64,000 nt of DNA from Elgaria multicarinata webbii (Eukaryota; Chordata; Lepidosauria; Squamata; Anguidae), in assembly GCF_023053635.1 (NCBI RefSeq), contig NC_086178.1, positions 37,432,726-37,496,725 of the forward strand, in the 5' to 3' direction. Below, piece after piece: positions 23,101-38,041 of the stretch (the first letter of the stretch is position 1; the number at the start of each line of letters is the position of its first letter). The notes under the pieces were generated by a model. It was not told where the DNA came from. It searched no databases and worked only from the letters and a program-made list of their open reading frames with translations. The position numbers and the translations under genes are program-made.

Positions 23101-24566
23101 ATGGTTTTTACAGTAAACTTCTTTAGAAAGTGTGCCAGCTGGTTATGTCATTCGTATTTTATGTATTGGTTTGCTTGTTCTGTCCAATTGCTAATTCCAG
23201 ACTGAACATAATTTCTACCTTATTGAACATAAGGAGAGCCATGCTGGATCAGACTAAGGGTCCATCTAGTCCAGCATTCCGTTCACACAGTGGCTAACCA
23301 GCTGCTGACAGGAAATCCACAAGCGGGACATAAGTGCAACAGCGCCCTCTCTCCCGTGTTTCCCAGGCACTGATATAGATAGATATATTGCCTCTCACAC
23401 TGGAGGTAGCATATAGCCATCAGGACTAGTAGCCATTGATAGCCCTCTCGTCGAGGAATTTGTCATCCCAATCGGTAGTCATCACTACCCCTTGTGATAA
23501 CTAATTCCATAATTTGACTATGGACTGTGTGAAGAAGTACTTCCTTTTATCTGTCCTGAATCTCACACCATTCGCCTTCATGGGTTGGTTCTAGTATTAT
23601 GACAAAGGGACAAACTATCTCCCTATCCATATTCTCTACACTATGCATAATTTTGCACACTTATTCATTCGCCTTTATTCCAAGCTAAACAATCCCAGCT
23701 GTTTGAGACAGATATCATGCTCTGTACTTGTACCTTGCACTCAATTCCTTTCCCATGCCCAGTTTTTAGGGTCTTCTAGAAGAGCACATAGTGAAAGTAG
23801 TTTCCAAGATAGCTGACATGTCTTTAACTTGGATAACATCTAGAATTATATGGGACATCGCAAGAAACCTCAGATACTTTCTGGCAAAAAAAGTAGGCAC
23901 TCTGGTTTAATTACCGTGTATGTTGTTACTCCAGGAGTGGACAATGGTTTCTTTATGGGCTGTGTGCACGTTTGAATTTAGCTCAAAATGGCTGTTGTGA
24001 GTCCATGGCCAGTAGCAGAACATCCTTTTCACAAAAGGCAAACTGGTGAAGATGAGAAATGTGTAATTTGGTTGAAAATCTGAGTGCAAAATAGAACCAC
24101 TTCTTTAAACTTGGAGTTTTCTTTTCTAACAGAGCACTCATTTTTCAGACGTCATGCTCTCTCTCACTTTTCTCTCCCAAGATCATCACCCAAATACTCT
24201 TTTTCACACACCGCTCCTCCCTCTGCTCCCATCAGCTGAGTCACTCTCCTCCACATCCCTCTGCTCTCTAGCACTTGCTACTCTCTATTTCTTCCATCTC
24301 TTCAGCTTACCAGCTTCTTTTCTTATTTTTTATGCATTTTTAGCAGTAGCTGACTAGACTCTAGTCAATGGTCATCTCAGACTATGGAGGGAAATAATGA
24401 TGAGGTGTGGCTGGAGGAGACGTTTTACTGGAATGCCCAGCTACCCCTGGTTTTAAAAAAGTTGTTGTTTGTTTCTTAAAAATAGGGCAGGGGGGTGCTG
24501 AGGTAGGTGTCATGGGCATCGTTGCACCTGCAATGGGGAAGTAGGATTACATCATTAACTCATAAA

Positions 24567-24653
<87 letters not shown>

Positions 24654-25619
24654 AATATATATATGTGCGCATGTGGACACACACACACACGTGTGTATAT
24701 TTATCTAATGGGGGTGAGTGGAGAACATTTGGGAAACCCTGTCTTAGCTCTAATAGCACTTGAGTTTGGTGTTGGATAATATAATGTTACTTGATGCAAC
24801 TTCTGTTATAATTTATGTTGAAGTGGCCTATAACTGCCACCTTGAAATAAAATGTGGTCTGTTTGTTCTTTCAGGTAGAACAAGCTACTAAAGATGATAA
24901 TTGCTGTTTTGGCACAGTTGACACATGGCTACTATATAAACTCACCAAAGGTGAGAAGGAAAGTGTGTATGTGTGTGTGTGTGGATTTTTTTAAAAAATT
25001 GTCATTTGTATTTTAAATGTTTTAGTATTACGGTGGGTTTAGTGGTAGTGGGTTTAATTATATTTTAACTTTTGTATATTCCTATTCATATGTTTTAATT
25101 GTATATGTTTTAAGTTTAAATAAATAAATAACAATAACAATAATCATAAACTATCCCAGAACCTGCAGCTTCCCCCCCCAAAAAAATATTTAATTTACAA
25201 AGTACAAAGTAACCATTACATAACAACAAAAACGTCAATACATGCAGGTTGGGTCTCGTCCCCCCAATTATTTATTGTAGATTCTATACATATTTTAAAA
25301 TTGGTGTCCCTGAACATAGTCTTGTTGCCTACAATAAATAAATAAATATATTTGCAGCAACAAAATAATCACTTTTCAATTATTAGCATTACTGGCTATT
25401 ACGCCCTTCCAAAACTAGGACTGTGCACTTAGTGGATGCTGGTTCCCAGACCCTGCATTAATGTATAAACAGAGGGGAACCACATTTCAAAGAATGAATC
25501 CTGCTTCATCATCCCTCTGATCAATTGGTTACATTTGCCAGTTTTTCAGAAATCATCTATTCATGTATCCTATTTTTGTTTTCCTGTAGCATATTATAAC
25601 AATTTTTGTTGCTGCAAAA

Positions 25620-25661
<42 letters not shown>

Positions 25662-28600
25662 TTATTTATATAGCACCATCAGTGTACATGGTGCTGTACA
25701 GAGTAAAACAATAAAATAGCACAACCCTGCCGCATAGGCTTACATTCTAATAAAATCATAATAAAACAATAAGAAGGGGAAGAGTATGCACCAAACAGGC
25801 ACAGGGTAGAGTAAAACTAACAGTATAAAAGTCTGAGCAACATCAAGTTTTAAAAGCTTTAGAAAAAAGAAAAGTTTTTAGCTGAGCTTTAAAAGCTGCG
25901 ATTGAACTTGTAGTTCTCAAATGTTCTGGAAGAGCGTTCCAAGCGTAAGGGGCAGCAGAAGAAAATGGACGAAGCCGAGCAAGGGAAGTAGAGACCCTTG
26001 GGCAGGTGAGAAACATGGCATTAGAGGAGCGAAGAGCACGAGCGGGGCAATAGTGTGAGATGAGAGAGGAAAGATAGGAAGGAGCTAGACAGTGAAAAGC
26101 TTTGTAGGTCAACAGGAGAAGTTTATATTGGATATTCTGGAGTGAATTGGAAGCCAATGAAGAGATTTCAGAAGTGGAGTAACATGGTCAGAGTGGCGAG
26201 CCAAGAAGATGATCTTAGCAGCAGAGTGGTGAACAGAAACCAACGAACTGATGTGAGAAGAAGGAAGGCCAATGAGAAGAAGGTTGCAGTAGTCCAACCG
26301 AGAAATAACCAATGTATGAACAAGAGTCTTGGCAGAAGAGACAGACAAAAATGATCGAATCCTGGCAATATTATACAGGAAAAAACGACAGGATTTAGCT
26401 ACTGCCTCAATATGAGGAATAAAGGAGAGCGAGGAATCAAATATAAAGCCAAGACTACGAGCTTCCTTGACTGGAGTAAGTGTAACATCATTGACAGTAA
26501 GAGAGAATGAGAGATGAGGAGAAGGTTTAGGAGGAAAAACAAGCAATTCAGTCTTTGCCACATTAAGTTTCAAACGACGATGAAGCAACCAAGCTGAGAT
26601 ATCTGAAAGACATGCCGAGATACGATCGTGAACATCAGGAGAAAGATCCGGAGATGAAAGATATAATTGTATAAAGAAAACAACAACGGGCCAAGCACCG
26701 AGCCTTGCGGAACCCCTACTGAAAGGGGAAAAGAAGAAGACGAGCTGCCATTAGCCAACACGTTGAAAGAGCGACCCGCTAGATAGAAGGCAAACCAGTT
26801 ATAGATGGAGCCACAAAATCCGAGGTCATGAAGGGAATCCAGAAAAAGATCGTGATCAACCATGTCAAAGGCTGCAATAAGATCAAGGAGAATAAGAACG
26901 GAATAAAGGCCTTTAGACTTGGCAATAAGAAGATCATTGGTAATCTTAGTAAGGGCTGTTTCAGTGGAATGCAAAGGACGGAATCCAGATTGAAAAGGAT
27001 CCAGAGCAGAGTTACTAGAAAGAAAATGAAGACAACGAGAGTAGACCACATGCTCCAGGATCTTTGAAACAAAAGGCAACAAAGAGACAGGTCGGCAATT
27101 AGACAGAGAAAGCACATCAAGAGTAGATTTCTGGAGAATAGCAGAGACTGTAGCATGTTTAAAAGCAGAAGGAAATGAACCAGAGGACAAAGAAAAATTA
27201 CTAATATGAAGCAAGGAAGGGAGGATAGCAGGGATAAGATTAATAAAGACCCGAGAAGGAATCGGATCACGAGAACAAGTGGAAGTCTTCGAAGAGCGCA
27301 GTATTGTAGACAGTTCATCAGCTGAGACCGAAGGGAATGCAGAGAAATTTGCAGGAGGAACTGACAGATGAGGAACAGGAACTGGAAGAGGAGCAGAGCT
27401 GGCAAGATCAGAGTGAATAGTTTGGATTTTAGCATTGAAAAAAGAGGCAAAGTTATTAGCAGACAGAGAGGCGGGGAGAGGTGGTGGATTAGGCTTCAGA
27501 AGAGAATTGAAGGACGCAAAGAGCCGCTGAGGATGCGTAGCATTTGACTGGATCAACGTTGAGTAATACTGCTGTTTGGCCAATGAAATAGCAGAAGAGA
27601 AAGAGGAGAGAACAAATTTGTAATGGACAAAGTCCGCCCAGTCCCTGGTCCTATGCCAAAGGTCTTTATGTAACAGCTACTTTTGTGTGTCATTAAAAAT
27701 AGAGAGAACAACTAGTAATGGGGTGCCATGAACTGTTTGTTTTGTTATTTCGGAAATATAATTGAAAATGGCTTGCATGTGTTTACAAGCCCGCCATATA
27801 CAGAATAAAGTACCTTTAACCTGACAACCTTTCCAGCAATTTGGGCAAAGATTTGTGTTAATGTGATTTAGTTTCACAGGTGTCAGATGCCACCTATGTG
27901 TTAAGATTAAATGTATTTGTGTAATTGCTGCTGAAATAGACTTAAGTGGATTCTTTTCCCGGATTGTATTCCATTGTGTATCTGTAACCTGTTCCCTAAT
28001 ATCATTCCCCCAAACTATTTTTAATCCTCCTGTTGTTCCGCTATTATGTATTAACCAGCTATAGATATGAGAGACTAAACCTTTAGACCTGCCTTGTGAG
28101 TTAGCACATTCATTTTCAAAGATGGTGTGGGGTTGGGTTACCTCATTCCTTTGTATTAGTTTTGAAGCAAAGCTTTGTGTTTAAGTGATTTGAAACTAGT
28201 TCCTTTCTGTATCTTGTAATTTCTCTTGCAATTTTTCTGTTAAAGTAGACTTTCCTCCCTGTATGATGTCTCTAAATCTGTATACTCCTTTTTCCTTCCA
28301 ATGTTTGTATTGCTTGTATTTATCTAGATCACTAAACTCTGGGTGGTCTGGAAAGGGGATAAGTGCGGATATAAGAGGAGCAAGAATTTTGTTCCAGGTT
28401 GTCCACACTCTCAATATATATTTTTAAGAAGGGATTTTTAAAAATAATATCCAATGTCTCTTCTTTAGAGATGGAAAAAGGAGAGATCTGATATTACGAG
28501 GGCAATTGTTTACTATTTGGAGTCAGAACCTGCAACTTTGATTGGGTCCCAGGGAAGCTTACCCACACAGGTTTCCTCCCTGCAGGTGTCCACAGGGGTG

Positions 28601-31600
28601 GAGTCAGTGGCATGTTCCCATTGCCCCTTGATGATGTGAACACCCCGGGGCTAACATGTGAACCAGGGCTACTGTTTCACTTCTGTCCTGTATAGTACCT
28701 CTAGAATAGTGTTACCAATAAACAAATGTTAGTAACAGTAGAATAATGTTAACTTGAACAGGCTGCCCAGTTCTGTATTAGATATAAATTAAAGAGAATA
28801 TCATCTTAGAGGCTGAGGTATGCACAGACTAAACAATAGTAAATGGGAATGGGTGTGTACTTTTTTTAATAATATACTGAGCAGGACACAGACATCTGAA
28901 GTTTATTTTCTACGGTTTCACTGTAATTTTCTTGCATCCTAGTCATGTATTTATTGCATTTCTATACCGCCCAATAGCTGAAGCTCTCTGGGCAGTTCAC
29001 AAAAATTAAAACCATGAAGTACAATTCAAAGTATAAAACAAACAACATTATAAAAACACAATATAAAAGCACAACCAGGATAAAACGAACAGCAATGCAG
29101 AGATTAATACAGATTTAAAATACAGATTTAAAACAGCAAAGTTAAACAAAACTAAGATGATAACCTGTTAAAATGCTGGGAAAATAAAAAAGGTCTTCAC
29201 CTGGCACCGAAAAAGGTATAATGTAAGTGACAGAGAGCTCATTCCACAGCTCGGGTGCCATAGCAGAGAAGGCCGTCCTCCTGGTAGCCACCTGCATCAC
29301 TTGATTTGGTAGGGGCTCATGGAGAAGGACCCCTGAGGATGATCTTAGGGTCTGGGCAGGTACATATGGCAGGAGGCGTTCCTTCAGATAGCCTGGCCCC
29401 AAGCCATTTAGGGCTTTCAGTGTTACTACCAGCACTTTGAACCGGGCCCGGACCGGCAGCCAGTGAAACTGGAAAAGGACTGACATGATGTCTCGTTGGC
29501 CAGTCCCTGTTAACAAACCAATATTACTTACATTACAAGAAATTTCTAAGTGATATACAAACAATAGTGTAAAAGCATAATAAAGTACTGTAGAAAATTT
29601 AGAACACACAATACCATGAAAGCAAAAAACCACAAGATTGCTGTTCTGGGAAAGCCTGTTGGGACAAGTACGTTTTCAATGGGGGTTGAAATCCAGAAGC
29701 GTTTGCACCTGTCTAATATTTATTTATTTAAAACATTTATATCCCGCCCTATATCATTAGAGCTGTGGACAGATAAAAACATACAGTATAAAACAATAAA
29801 TATACACAGTTAAAAACAAACCATGATCCAAGTTAAAACTATATATAATTTAAAAGCAATAAAAGCAGTTAAAACAATGTGCCAGTGAGTTTCACCATCA
29901 AAGGCTAAAAACCCATGTTTTTACTTGGCGTCAAAATGAAATCAATGTTGGCGCCAATCAGGCCTCCCACAGTCAGGGTGCCACAACAGAAAAAGCCCTC
30001 TCCCTTGTCCCATCATAGCGTATATGTTGCATTGGTGGGATGTGGAGAAGGGATCCTCCAATAGATCTGAGGTCTCAGGCAGGCATATATAAGGAGAGCC
30101 TCTCTCTCAAGTATCGAGGTCCCAAGCCGTTTAGGGCTTTAAACGTCATTACCAACACCTTGAATTCCACCCAGAAGCATATAGGCAGCCAGTGCAGTTC
30201 CTTTAAGACCATTGTTATGTGGTCTCTATAAGATGTACCCACCAGCAGTCTAGCTGCTGCATTTTGCACTAGCTGCAACTTCCGCGTTGTCTTCAAGGGC
30301 AGCCCCACGTAGAGTGCATTGCAGTAGTCTAATCGTGCATGCATTACTGTGGCTAGGTTGTCCCTGACCAGGAAAGGCCATAGCTGGTGGGTCAGCCGAA
30401 GCTGACCCCAAGTACTCCGTGCCACAGAGTCCACCTGGGCATCTAGTGACAATGATGGGTCTAGGAGGAGTACTCCCAAGCTACGTACCTGCTCCAGAGG
30501 GAGCGCCACCTCATCCAGAACAGGTCGCTTACCCAATTCCCAGACTCGGGAACCACCAAGCCACAGAGCTTCCATCTTATCAGGATTCAGCTTCATTTAT
30601 TGGCCCTCATCCAGCCCATTATAGCCTCCAGGCACTGGTCCAGCACCTTCACAGCCCCAGCTGACTCCAATGACAAGGAGAAGTACAGCTGAGTATCATC
30701 AGCATACTGATGGCACCCAACCCCAAAACCCTTAATGACCTCACCCAATGGCTTCATATAGATGTTGAACAGTATGGGGGATAGAATAGAACCCTGTGGC
30801 ACCCCACAGCTTAATTGCCATGGGGTGGAACAGGAATCCCCCAATACCACTCTCTGGGATCAGTTCCGTAAGTAGGAACGGAACCACTGTAACACAGTGC
30901 CTCCTACTCCCATCTCGCAGAGCTGACCCAGTAAGATACCATGATCAATGGTATTAAAAGCCGCTGAGAGATCCAGGAAGATCAACTGGGCAGTACTCCC
31001 CATCTTTCACCCAGAGAAGGTCATCAGTCGGAGCCACCAAGCCTGTTTCAGTGCCATGCCCTAGCCTGAAACCAGACTGAAATGGGTCCAGATAATCCAT
31101 TTCTTCCAAGAATGTCTGAAGTTGCCCAGCCACCACACGCTCAAGCACCTTGCCCAAAAAGGGGATATTAGCAATGGGGCGTCTCACATACCTCTGGGTC
31201 CAGGGAGGGCCTCTTCAGGAGAGGGCGCACTACAGCCTCTTTCAATGGATTGGTAGGAAATTCCTGAGAGTGGGTGCTGTATCTAATACAATGTCCAATT
31301 CTATCTGTTCCTTTTAATGCCCAGGTACAGTGTATGCCACAGATTATTCGAATGCCAGTGCCACCGGATTTTTTGATCCCTTTAAGGTATGACTAGTTCT
31401 CTATGCAATACTGTGCAATGTTTACTCTGTACTGCTTTTAACTCATTTTTTTTCTTATGCATGTGGTTTCAGCTGCAGTGGAGTGTGTTCCTTAGCAAGT
31501 TACTTTCCATTCCAACATCACTTTTCCCCCCAGTAGAGGACACAAGGTAAGACTGAAGGCCTAATGAATGTGTGTGTTTGTGTTTTTTTAAAAAAAGCAT

Positions 31601-33416
31601 AAACAACTGTGCATTTATATAGAAATGAACATTAAATGAAACCACAACCAAGTTCTATTTAGAACAGAAGTGGCACGTTTTTTGTACCACTGAATATATA
31701 AAATTTAATTCGCTCAGTTGTTAACAACTTTATTACTGACTTGAGAGCACTAACCTTTAAAATTTACATTTATTTCAAGTCACAACTATGGATCAGTTGA
31801 TGCTGAAATTTTTGGAGTGCCTATTGCAATAACAGCTTTGGTAAGTGAAAAGATTTCTCTCTCCTGTCCTTAGAGATATATTTAGATACAGTTGGGTATT
31901 GAGTGAAATGTACTAATCCTTGTAGTGGTCTTGAGTGTGAAATTTCAAGTAAAAGTGAACCTACTTAATTTACTATGTACGGTTAAAATTATTTATTTTA
32001 TTTTATTTATAAACTACCTAACTCCCAAACAATGGCGCTCAAGGCAGCTAACAATAAAATCCAGATTAAAAAATAAATCTTAATTAAAACACAACATTCA
32101 TAAAAAAATAAATTAGAAGGGCAATTAACACAAGAATTACTTATTAGGAGCTTCTTAAAATGGATTCAACCCTTGAATCAAAGGAGTTTTTAAATGAGGA
32201 GTTATCCTAAATCTCAGATTTCATTATCAGTTCAGTAACTGCATTCAATTACGTAACAGCAAGCGGAACAAGAATTTCTGCTGTAACTAATGTACATTTC
32301 TTAAAATATAGTTACTAGCAACAGCAGAGAATGAAATGACCCACCATTGGCTGGCAAGATTATGACATCATGGGTCACCTTCCCAGCTAATGCTGCAAAA
32401 GTCTGCATCTTTTTATTTATTTATCCACATTTATATACTGTCTTACCTGCAAGGCAGTATACAACAATTTAAAACAATAAACCATAAAACAATAAAAACA
32501 CGAGCAACAAAAACATTAAAGCTACACATTTTGAAAGGCTAAATTGAACATTAAAGCTACACATTTTGAAAGGCTAAATTGAAAAGATATGACTTTACGC
32601 TCCTTCATAGTTTTGAGAGAATGCATTCCATAGTTTGGGCGCAACACAGGAGAAAGCCCTTTCACACATGTCTAACAAACAGGCCTCTGTGAGTACCGGG
32701 GCCGCAAAGGTGTTTAGGGCTTTAAAGTTTAAAACCAATACCTTGAATTACATCCAGAAAGCAATTGGCAATCAGTGCAGTTCCTTCAGGGCAAGTATAA
32801 CCTGATTCCAATACCGTGAACTGGTTAGCTGCCTAGCTGCCACATTTTGCTCCAATTGAAGCTTCTGGATACTTTTCAGGGGTTGACCCACATAGAGTGC
32901 ATTGTAGTAGTCTAAATATGATGTAACCAAGTGGAGAACTGTTACCAAGTCAGACCAACTCAGAAAAAGTCACAGCTGGCGCAACAAACTTAATTGTGCA
33001 AACATACTCCTTGCTACCCAAAGATCTAGGGACAGTGTAGGATCAAGAAGCACTCCCAAGCTACAGACATGATCCTTTAGGGGGAGCAGAATTCCTTCCA
33101 GAACAGGTTGAAGCTAAATCCCAAGTCAGGCTTTCTACTACTAGCAGCACCTCCATCTTGTTTGGGTTTAACCTCAGCTCCTTCACCTTCAACCAGTCCA
33201 TTATCAAGCCCATCAACATTCAAGGGTTTAAAATGCTTCCTTGGTGTTAGGTGACAAAGAGCAGTAGAGCTGGGAGTCAACAGTATATTGGTGGCACTTT
33301 ATTCCAAAGTTTCAAATGACCTCTCCCAGTGGTTTCAAGTAAATATTATACAGCATGGGGGACAAGATAGAACTCTGTGGGACACCACAGGCTAATATCC
33401 ATGGAGTTGATGGTGC

Positions 33417-33481
<65 letters not shown>

Positions 33482-36400
33482 GTTGAAGAGTAAACCCTCA
33501 GTATCTTCTTTTGGACACAGCCTGAAAGAAAGGTCAGGGACTACTGCAAAACAATGCTCCAAAGGCCCAGTCCTGCCAGGTGGTCCAGAATGATAGCATG
33601 GTTGATGGTTTGGAAAGCCACCAAAACCAGAAGAACTAATAGGGTTGATACCAAAGCAGTCTCAGTCCCATATACTGGCTGAAAGCTCAATTGAAATGAG
33701 TCTAGATAATCAGTTTGAACTGGATTCTCACTCTTTTTGCCTTTTTCAATCGCTCTGCAGCCACCTGGCAAGAGATGTGTTTCTCTTCCAGCATGGAGAA
33801 AGGGACTTGGCTGGAACTAGAAGGAGCAGCTGCTCTTCCTGGCAACACGCAAGTCCCAAGCTTCAGGTGGCAACTGGCAACTCCATGGCGGTGCCAGATG
33901 TTGCACAAAGCCCTGAAGGAAACAAATTCCACAGGCTGGATTGGGGAGCCTGTGGCTGGGGTTTTTGCACCCCTGGTTAATGCGACAAAGAATTCAAGCC
34001 AAGTGCCAGATGTGGTTTGTTTGTTCTGTTGCTTTTCCTTGCTTCAAGAAAAGCTTAGTATATTAGTTTTCCAACAATAGCAACACCATTTCCTTGTATT
34101 TCAAATGCTGAATGTTGTCCAGATCAGTTGCTGATTTCTGCCTGACAGTTTACTGTCTGGCCTTTGTCCTGTAGGTGGCAGACCAACAGGCAGCCATGTT
34201 TGGACAGTGTTGTTTTGATATCGGTGATCTTAAAGTCACCATGGGGACTGGTTCATTTTGGGATATTAACACTGGAAGCAAAGTCCATGCATCTAGAAAA
34301 GGTAAGGTTGTATTTTTGCATTCTAAAACCCTGGCTGACAGGAACCATTGTGGACATAAGGTGGCTTATAAAAAGGATGTTAAAAAACTATTGACAAATA
34401 AGAATAAAAAGAAATCGGATAAAATCATAGATTGTTTAGTCAAGCACACTACCTTCAGTGTCTCCAGAATACTTATTGTTCAGGCGGATTACCTTCAGAT
34501 GGAGGGGTCTGATAAGCAATTGAATTTTGGGGAGGGGAAAGAACTTACAAACAATTGTGGCCAAAATCAACTAATTTAGAAACAACCTGCTCTCTCAGAT
34601 GTATGTGGATGTAACTTCCATTGTGAATTGGAGTCTGTCACCCAATCACTCACCTCACATGTTGCTTCTTCCAATGTTAGCTGCTTGTCACTGGTGTGTA
34701 TGTGCTCAGTTTCCTGCGGAGGAATTTTTGTTTTAGACCTGCCTTCTCCAACCTGGGTGCTTCCAGATGTTCTGGCTTGTAACTTCAATCATCCCCGACC
34801 ATTGGTCTTACTGACTGGGGCTGATGGGCGTTGTAGTCCAGAACTGTGGAACACCAACTGTGGAACGCTTATACATACTTACGTGGGAGTAAGTGTCTTT
34901 TAATTCTGAAAAAATCCTAAAAACAGCAGCCAAAAGCTATCAGTTTTGGAGCTACTTACTAGATATGCTCATAAATTGCTATATTTCCATTGGATTTTAT
35001 GACTTTCAAAAACAATTGCTTACAAAGCAGGACATACAAATTAATAAATAGTGTTTACATTTCTCAGTAAAATGCTAGTAAAATGAAATGGATTTCTTAA
35101 AATATAGGTTCAATTGTTTTTGGAGGCAGAAAAAGGACATAGGGAGTGTACCAGCTAATCCTCCAGCTGATGCTCATTAAATGCACTTTCACCTGCACAT
35201 GAAAAAGCAATATGGGTTGGAAGACTCCCAAACTTGGTGCCTCTTTCTTTTGGGAAAGACTGACTGTGGAGGATTTGATACAAAGTGGAGTATAAGGGCC
35301 CACTTTGTTGCAGGAAAAACTTATGCACCAGCCTCCCACAACCTGGTGCCCCCTAGATGTTTTGGACTTCAAATTGAACCATCCCTCCGCTTCTCTTAGT
35401 GGAGGCTTCCACTGGAGCAAAAGCCGTGAGTAGAAAGGCACCTTTGGATACAACTGTAAATAAATAAATAAATAAATAATTCATGTCTTGTTACTTTAAG
35501 GTTTGTATCCATTGATTGGTTGGAAGATCGGGGAAGAGGTGACTTATTTAGCTGAAGGCAATGCTTCTGATACTGGGAATGCTATAAAATGGGCGCAGAG
35601 CTTAGGTGAGTAGCGCAAACTAAATCTCTGAGACTATAAATGTAGGGTGTAAAGCAACAATTATTGCTATGCTTCTCGCCTGCCCTAGGACCTCCACTTC
35701 CCTTACTCGGCTTCGTCCTTTTTCTTCTGCTGCCCCTTACGCCTGGAACGCTCTTCCAGAACACTTGAGAACTACAAACTCAATCACTGCTTTTAAAACT
35801 CAGCTAAAAACTTTTCTTTTCCCTATAGCCTTCAAATATTGAGTTTGTTCTGACTCTATACTGTTAGCTTCTCCCTACCCGGTGCCTGTTTACACTTCCC
35901 TGTGCCTGTTTGCATTCTCCTTCCCTCTTTATTGTTTACTACAACTTATTAGATTGTAAGCCTATGCGGCAGGGTCTTGCTATTTACTGTGTTATCTGTA
36001 CAGCACCATGTACACTGATGGTGCTATATAAATAAATAATAATAATAATAATAACTTCTCAGTACAGGGATAAAATTATTTTGTTGGTTCTAGTGATATA
36101 TATTTCAGGATTTCTTTTGCCGTCTGCTTTCTTCTTATGATGTAGAAGCCAGCTGAGACATCATATTGTGCTAAAAACATATCAATATATGTACGTTTAA
36201 AACCTGCTGCTCTGTATTTTTAAAAATAGAAATGATGAAAAACAGTGTATAATTTAAACGTAATATTGCTTGCAGTGTGATGGCTAAAAGTAGGCTGCAA
36301 AATCTTTCAGCTTTTTTCTGGTTGACTTTTTTCCAGTATCCTTTAGAGTTCTCCTGATTTCCAAGGATGTCTATTTTGTCGTCATAATGTAAAAATTCTG

Positions 36401-38006
36401 GTGACATTTTATTATGGCATATATTTATTTTATTTTAAAATATTACTATGCTGCCTGTCATGTATATGCTAAATCCACATTGTGTGTTTTTACAGATCTT
36501 TTTGCCAGTGCTGAAGAAACATCAAAAATGGCCCACAGCCTAGTAAATTCAGGCGGAGTTTGTTTTGTCCCTTCTTTTAGTGGGTTGCAGGTAAAAGTAT
36601 TGCCTTTGATTTATTTACTGATGTGTCATCTGACTCATTTTCCCAAATGTGATTGTTCATCATAAAACATACATTCCATTCAGCCTTCAGTATCTTCCAC
36701 ATCAGTGTATAATTAGCATGGTTATAAAATGACATTTTGAATAACAATACATAAGATAATTCCCTATGTGCTGCTTATTGCTGTCTTAATTTTCTTCTCC
36801 TTACTATGCTGCCTCTCATTGTCATCTGTAAGTTATTTCTTTTCCTTAATATTTCAGTCCATTCTTAAAACATCAGCCAGCAGAACATTTTTGTGCATAC
36901 CTTATTTTCACTTTTTTTTTTTATAATTTTAGATTCCAGTGAATGACCCATATGCATGTACTTCTTTTATGGGGATCACACCTTCTACCACTAAAAAACA
37001 TCTTGTTCGAGCTGTGTTGGAATCTATAGCTTTCAGGTACTGGATTAGAAACACCCAGATAAAATGTGATGTTGCTTGCAGTTAGGTCGGGCTTTCTGCT
37101 AGTTTTGTTACCTTCGCCGAATTAAGAGCCCAAACAGACATTACTTTAAATCCACATCTAGCTGCTACACTTTTCTTTTTTAGCCTAGAGTAGGTGCAGG
37201 GCTCCCAATCCAGATCTTAAAAGCCCCCTACTTATCTCACTAAGGTGGATGTTGTAGCCCAAAATATCTAGAAGGCACAAGGTTGGCATATACACATACA
37301 GACACCATCAGTCCATGCAACCAGGCTGCTCCCATTTTTAACTCGCTTTCCAAACTTTGATATACTCTGTTCCTATGAAGTTCAGAGTTGACAGCTTTGC
37401 AGAAAAAAATCACCATGGTCAGTGTGCCACACTGCCAATTTCTACTAAATGATATGGATCTCCATGCTTCCAGTTCAAAAAAGCCCACTCACTGGCAAAT
37501 GAAGGCAAAACAATAACAACCACCTTAAAATACACTCTCTTAGCATGGACAGTCATACATGTAAAAAAAAAGTGAGCCATTGCATAGAAGGACATACGGT
37601 TTCAGAAATTACAGAACCTCGTTTCTTAATTCCTCGCCTCCATGCCTGCCTTCCCTGAGTTTTGCCTGCACTCCTCCTCCCTATCCCTGCTGCCTACTCT
37701 GCCTGAAGGATGTTTTACTGTATAGCCTTTGGCCTTCCACTTGCGTCTCCCCTTTGAGTCTTTGCTTGTATTTAGAATCTCCTAGACTAAAACAATGGGT
37801 TTGATCCAAAGTCCCTGTGAGCAGCTCTACTCAAGGGACAACCCTTCTGGAGGAAGAAGAAGAGGAGGGAAGTTCACCAATTCCTCCTCCCCTCTGCATC
37901 CCATTGCACCTCCTGAAAATCTGTTCCAGAAGGTAGCAAGGGAGGAATGGTCAAAAACAGCCTCTTGCCTGCCTTCCTCCAGCAGGATTCTCTATTATTA
38001 TTATTT

Positions 38007-38041
<35 letters not shown>

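Larger units (their letters stand above)
23008..24874 (+). other. GK5 intron 5
   Basis: Contains a minus-strand CR1 fragment and a long TA/CA microsatellite. Nothing else is recognised. Confidence 0.65.
24951..31324 (+). other. GK5 intron 6, 6.4 kb, mostly LINE sequence
   Basis: A (TG)n run follows the donor (24963-24985). About 5 kb is L2 or L1 sequence on the minus strand (25617-31262). The stretches 25000-25600 and 28440-28940 show only AT-rich DNA and small repeats. Confidence 0.75.
32411..33725 (-). mobile_element. L2 LINE, old 5'-truncated copy
   Basis: Tail TTTATATACTGTCTTACCTG at the left. The minus strand shows decayed L2 polymerase segments parallel to the copy at 29717-31262 (the CTGTGGGACACCACAGG region for GVPQG near 33375, and HGIILDH-like and GTETALV-like stretches to 33720). 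A TAAA/TAA repeat interrupts it at 33418-33482. A 35-base exact tandem duplication sits at 32513-32582. Many breaks; clearly older than the copy at 29717. Confidence 0.75.
31841..34174 (+). other. GK5 intron 9 with L2 copies
   Basis: An L2-like tail (31990-32190) and a long minus-strand L2 copy (32411-33725). The last 450 bases, to the exon 10 acceptor, are not recognised as any repeat or gene. Confidence 0.65.
34302..35500 (+). other. GK5 intron 10
   Basis: Holds two copies of the CCTGGTGCCCTCCAGATGTT palindromic family (34738-34868 and partly 35333-35375) and a TAAA repeat just before the exon 11 acceptor. The rest is unexplained. Confidence 0.6.

Noticed and set aside
24507-24779. Open frames across the TA/CA microsatellite
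   Set aside because: They encode only IY, HT or CV runs from the repeat.
29142-29633. 163-codon minus-strand frame as a host gene
   Set aside because: It is the C-terminal end of an L2 LINE with its characteristic 3' tail.
33720-34170. Possible extra GK5 exon or small gene
   Set aside because: GK5 exons 9 and 10 join in phase without it, and the frames here match no protein I know.
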